From the NCBI GenBank assembly GCA_029880385.1, contig JAOUOM010000035.1, positions 1 through 9,557 on the forward strand: 9,557 nucleotides of DNA. Direction: 5' to 3'. Numbering within the stretch: position 1 is the first letter of the stretch; the number at the start of each line of letters is the position of its first letter. Of the stretch, positions 7,571 to 9,557 are shown one piece after another. Under the pieces are notes generated by a model that ran no database searches, was not told where the DNA came from, and saw nothing but the letters and a program-made list of their open reading frames with translations. This DNA is from Cyclobacteriaceae bacterium. Lineage in GTDB: Bacteria > Bacteroidota > Bacteroidia > Cytophagales > Cyclobacteriaceae. The translations under genes and the position numbers were made by a program.

Positions 7571-7641
7571 TTTTTTAGTTTTAAAAATGTTTTGAAAATT
7601 TAAGATGGTAACTATTAATATATAACTGATATCTAATCAAT

Positions 7642-7989
7642 ATGAGTGCGAAGGAATGCGATTGTTCAAATGGTCAACGCCTTGGTTGTAAGACCTATTG
7701 CTGTCGGTTAATTGTCCGAATGACTGAAGAAGAAAGTGAACGTTTGTTTCCGGGAGAACCCTACCGGCGATCTTTGTCCAAAAACATGGATGGATATTGT
7801 ATATTTTTGGATAAGGAAAGCCATGCCTGTATGGTTTGGGATAAGCGTCCATCTGATTGTGCCGCCTTTAATTGCAATGAGGATAAGAAATTGCAGCATG
7901 TCTTACAGACGGGTATTATCAGTCTTGTTAAACTATCCGAAATGGCCGTGAAATCCTATTTGCCACAGGAAGTCTGGATACAGGTGTGA
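7642..7989 (+). CDS. YkgJ/UPF0153-type cysteine-cluster protein
   Basis: A 115-residue cytoplasmic protein of the YkgJ family, annotated as a putative zinc- or iron-chelating domain of unknown exact role. The expected cysteine pattern is present: Cys-16, Cys-20 and Cys-21 (GCKTYCC) at the N-terminus, then DGYCIFL with Cys-53, Cys-63 in the following strand, and RPSDCAAFNC with Cys-73 and Cys-78. Two more cysteines, Cys-6 and Cys-8 (ECDC), precede the core. The motifs 'DGxCxFL...C..W..RPxxCxxFxC' are those of the family. The C-terminal 35 residues are helical and without cysteines. There is no signal peptide or membrane segment. The gene stands alone, with its own AT-rich upstream region and a hairpin across its stop codon. 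The ATG at 7642 is the first in frame and has no Shine-Dalgarno. Confidence 0.85.
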   Translation: MSAKECDCSNGQRLGCKTYCCRLIVRMTEEESERLFPGEPYRRSLSKNMDGYCIFLDKESHACMVWDKRPSDCAAFNCNEDKKLQHVLQTGIISLVKLSEMAVKSYLPQEVWIQV

Positions 7990-8004
7990 TCATCATCTGT
8001 ATCC
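7976..8004 (+). terminator. Hairpin spanning the stop of the cysteine-cluster gene
   Basis: GGATACAGGTG (7976-7986) can pair with CATCTGTATCC (7994-8004): 10 Watson-Crick pairs plus one G-U, with a 7-base loop that contains the TGA stop. The stem is strong enough for a transcription terminator or an mRNA 3'-end stabiliser. No T-run follows, so it is not a textbook intrinsic terminator; the next gene has its own promoter-like sequence, consistent with transcription ending here. Confidence 0.45.
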
Positions 8005-8111
8005 GCAGACCAACAAATCCTTATCAGATTGTTCAAACCGGAGATTGCGGAAAGGGCATTTTAGGTTTTGAGTAGAAAACTGTAATCGTGGAATTGCCAA
8101 TATTTTTTGCT

Positions 8112-8141
8112 TTTGGCTGTGATATATTTTGTCGACCTTTG
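8112..8141 (+). promoter_or_regulatory. Bacteroidota-type promoter for ygiQ
   Basis: TTTG at 8112-8115 is followed after 18 bases by GACCTTTG at 8134-8141, matching the TAnnTTTG box at all fixed positions but the first, and followed by C as is common. Transcription would start near 8147-8149, about 14 bases before the proposed TTG start at 8162. This placement excludes the other upstream in-frame TTG at 8129, which would lie before the transcript. Confidence 0.5.
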
Positions 8142-8161
8142 CGGCTTATCCCCGTCACACA

Positions 8162-9557
8162 TTGTCAGCAGAAATTTCTTCCCTTTCAAAAAAACCGTAC
8201 GAGCGTCCGTTGACCGACTGGCTGCCCATTACCCGAAAAGAAGTAGAAAAAAGGGGATGGGAAGAGCTGGACGTGATATTGGTGTCGGGCGATGCGTACG
8301 TGGATCATCCGGCATTTGGTCCCGCGGTGATCGGTCGTATCATCGAAAATGCGGGATTTCGCGTGGCCATTGTACCCCAGCCCAATTGGCAGGACGACCT
8401 TCGGGATTTTAAAAAAATGGGCAAGCCCCGGCTATTTTTTGGGGTTACATCCGGTTGTATGGATTCGATGGTCAATCATTATACGGCAGCCAGGCGCCTG
8501 CGCTCGACGGATGCCTATACACCGGGGGGTAAATCAGGGCATCGGCCGGATTATGCCGTGACTGTATATACCAAAATTCTGAAGGAACTATATCCCGATG
8601 TGCCGGTTGTCATTGGAGGCATTGAGGCATCGCTAAGGCGTGTGACCCACTACGATTATTGGTCGGATCGACTGATGCCCGGTTTGCTGGCTAGCTGTGG
8701 AGCAGATTTGCTGGTATATGGCATGGGCGAAAAACCCCTGCGGGAAGTATTGCAATTGCTGGACAAGGGTGTACCGTTTCATCAATTGACGATGGTCAGG
8801 CAAACGGCCTATCTGGCAGAAGGGGAAGTACCCAAAAATAAGCACTGGGATGATATCACCATCCATTCGCATGACAAATGCCTGAAAGACCGAAAGGCCT
8901 ATGCGGGCAATTTCAAGGTCGTGGAGCAGGAGTCGAACAAGACGCAGGCAAGACGGATTATACAGGGGGTAGGCACCAAATGGCTGGTGATCAACCCGCC
9001 ATTCGACATTCTGACAGAGAAGGAAATGGATCAGTCGTTTGACCTGCCCTACACAAGGCTACCACATCCCAAATACAACAAAAAGGGACAAATACCGGCC
9101 TACGACATGATCAAGTTTTCGATCAATATGCACCGGGGCTGTTTCGGAGGGTGTAGTTTTTGCACCATATCCGCTCATCAGGGCAAGTTTATAGCCAGCC
9201 GCTCACAAAAATCGATTCTGGATGAAGTAGAAAAAGTGACGCAAATGGCAGACTTTAAAGGATATATTTCTGACCTGGGAGGGCCTTCTGCCAATATGTA
9301 CCAAATGAAAGGCAAAGTGCAGGAAATATGTGACCGGTGTGTCAGCCCGTCTTGTATCCACCCGGTGATTTGTAGTAACCTGGATACAAGCCATAGGCAA
9401 ATGACAGAGCTTTACCGAAAGGTAGACGCACACCCAAAGGTGAAGAAAGCTTTTGTGGGAAGTGGTATCCGCTACGATCTGCTGACAAAGAGTTATAACA
9501 AGGAGGCCGATCATTCGGTGGAGGAATATCTCGAACAAGTGCTCAAACGCCATGTAT
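8162..9557 (+). CDS. ygiQ: YgiQ family radical SAM protein (3' end outside window)
   Basis: A radical S-adenosylmethionine protein of the YgiQ (UPF0313) family; its reaction is not established. 465 codons are present before the window ends; the E. coli protein has about 740 residues, so the C-terminal part is missing. Recognisable segments: LTDWLPITRKEVEKRGW (17-33), SGDAYVDHPAFG (42-53), GKPRLFFGVTSGCMDSM (87-103), GGIEASLRR then HYDYWSD (152-169), and the CxxxCxxC cluster in RGCFGGCSFC with Cys-327, Cys-331 and Cys-334 binding the [4Fe-4S] cluster. SDLGGPSANMY (370-380) and a further cysteine group near 390-407 are also typical. The frame is open only from 8123 and has no ATG before codon 86, which lies inside conserved sequence. 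TTG 8162 is chosen as the start because it follows the promoter and keeps all conserved motifs; TTG 8210 is an alternative. There is no overlap with neighbouring genes. Confidence 0.93.
   Translation, partial: MSAEISSLSKKPYERPLTDWLPITRKEVEKRGWEELDVILVSGDAYVDHPAFGPAVIGRIIENAGFRVAIVPQPNWQDDLRDFKKMGKPRLFFGVTSGCMDSMVNHYTAARRLRSTDAYTPGGKSGHRPDYAVTVYTKILKELYPDVPVVIGGIEASLRRVTHYDYWSDRLMPGLLASCGADLLVYGMGEKPLREVLQLLDKGVPFHQLTMVRQTAYLAEGEVPKNKHWDDITIHSHDKCLKDRKAYAGNFKVVEQESNKTQARRIIQGVGTKWLVINPPFDILTEKEMDQSFDLPYTRLPHPKYNKKGQIPAYDMIKFSINMHRGCFGGCSFCTISAHQGKFIASRSQKSILDEVEKVTQMADFKGYISDLGGPSANMYQMKGKVQEICDRCVSPSCIHPVICSNLDTSHRQMTELYRKVDAHPKVKKAFVGSGIRYDLLTKSYNKEADHSVEEYLEQVLKRHV

Larger units (their letters stand above)
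7351..7641. promoter_or_regulatory. AT-rich divergent intergenic region
   Basis: This region separates cysH (leftward) from the cysteine-cluster gene (rightward). From about 7430 onward it is extremely AT-rich, with long A and T runs, in sharp contrast to the balanced composition of all flanking genes. It must hold both divergent promoters, but I could not identify a clean TTTG/TAnnTTTG pair for either gene; the simple composition makes matches unreliable. It also contains the dyad and direct repeats listed separately. No small gene, tRNA or known riboswitch pattern is visible. Confidence 0.6.

Noticed and set aside
7432..7641. AT-rich region as a replication origin or horizontally acquired island
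   Set aside because: No DnaA-box-like cluster is visible, no integrase, transposase or tRNA is near, and the flanking genes match the rest of the window in composition; a promoter region explains it better.
8107..8412. 101-codon plus-strand frame with ATG at 8107
   Set aside because: It overlaps the ygiQ coding region in another frame and its translation has no family resemblance.
9203..9553. 116-codon minus-strand frame near the right edge
   Set aside because: Antisense to the conserved radical SAM region of ygiQ, so a shadow.

Overview
The window looks like an ordinary chromosomal stretch of a bacterium of the phylum Bacteroidota, probably an environmental Cytophagales- or Saprospirales-like lineage. 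The phylum call rests on three things. Two intergenic regions carry promoter-like elements of the Bacteroidota type (TTTG, 18-19 bases, then TAnnTTTG-like). Shine-Dalgarno sequences are missing in front of nearly every gene. The gene set (secreted sortilin/BNR-repeat protein, Bacteroidota-style YgiQ, FahA followed by a flavin reductase) fits. The exact lineage is inference. The genes have balanced base composition, while the region before the cysteine-cluster gene is strikingly AT-rich.

Layout, left to right. Positions 1-193 hold no gene I can support. Positions 194-3361 (minus) encode a large secreted beta-propeller protein with a sortilin-type N-terminus and eleven Asp-box repeats. A 261-base divergent intergenic region holds a good promoter for the next unit. 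Positions 3623-5775 (plus) form a two-gene operon: fumarylacetoacetase, the last step of tyrosine/homogentisate breakdown, and a flavin-reductase-family FMN-binding protein, joined by an ATGA start/stop overlap. The operon meets tail to tail with a minus-strand pair, and one TTAA palindrome supplies both stop codons. That pair (transcribed 7350 to 5772) is an iron-sulfur-type APS/PAPS reductase followed after one base by an extended-SDR nucleotide-sugar epimerase/dehydratase. A very AT-rich 291-base divergent region with a 12-bp perfect dyad and repeated TTCTTATTT words separates it from a small plus-strand cysteine-cluster (YkgJ/UPF0153) gene at 7642-7989, which ends in a hairpin. From 8162 to the right edge runs a 3'-truncated YgiQ-family radical SAM protein with no ATG in its expected N-terminal region; it probably starts at TTG.

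Functionally these are separate modules: an exported protein of unknown substrate, tyrosine catabolism, sulfate reduction coupled to a sugar-nucleotide enzyme, and two metal- or FeS-associated proteins. I see no mobile element, CRISPR array, tRNA, rRNA, phage or defence system, and nothing I would call a clearly new system. The points most worth a second look are the AT-rich dyad region, the reductase-epimerase pairing with its altered reductase motifs, and the non-ATG start of ygiQ.
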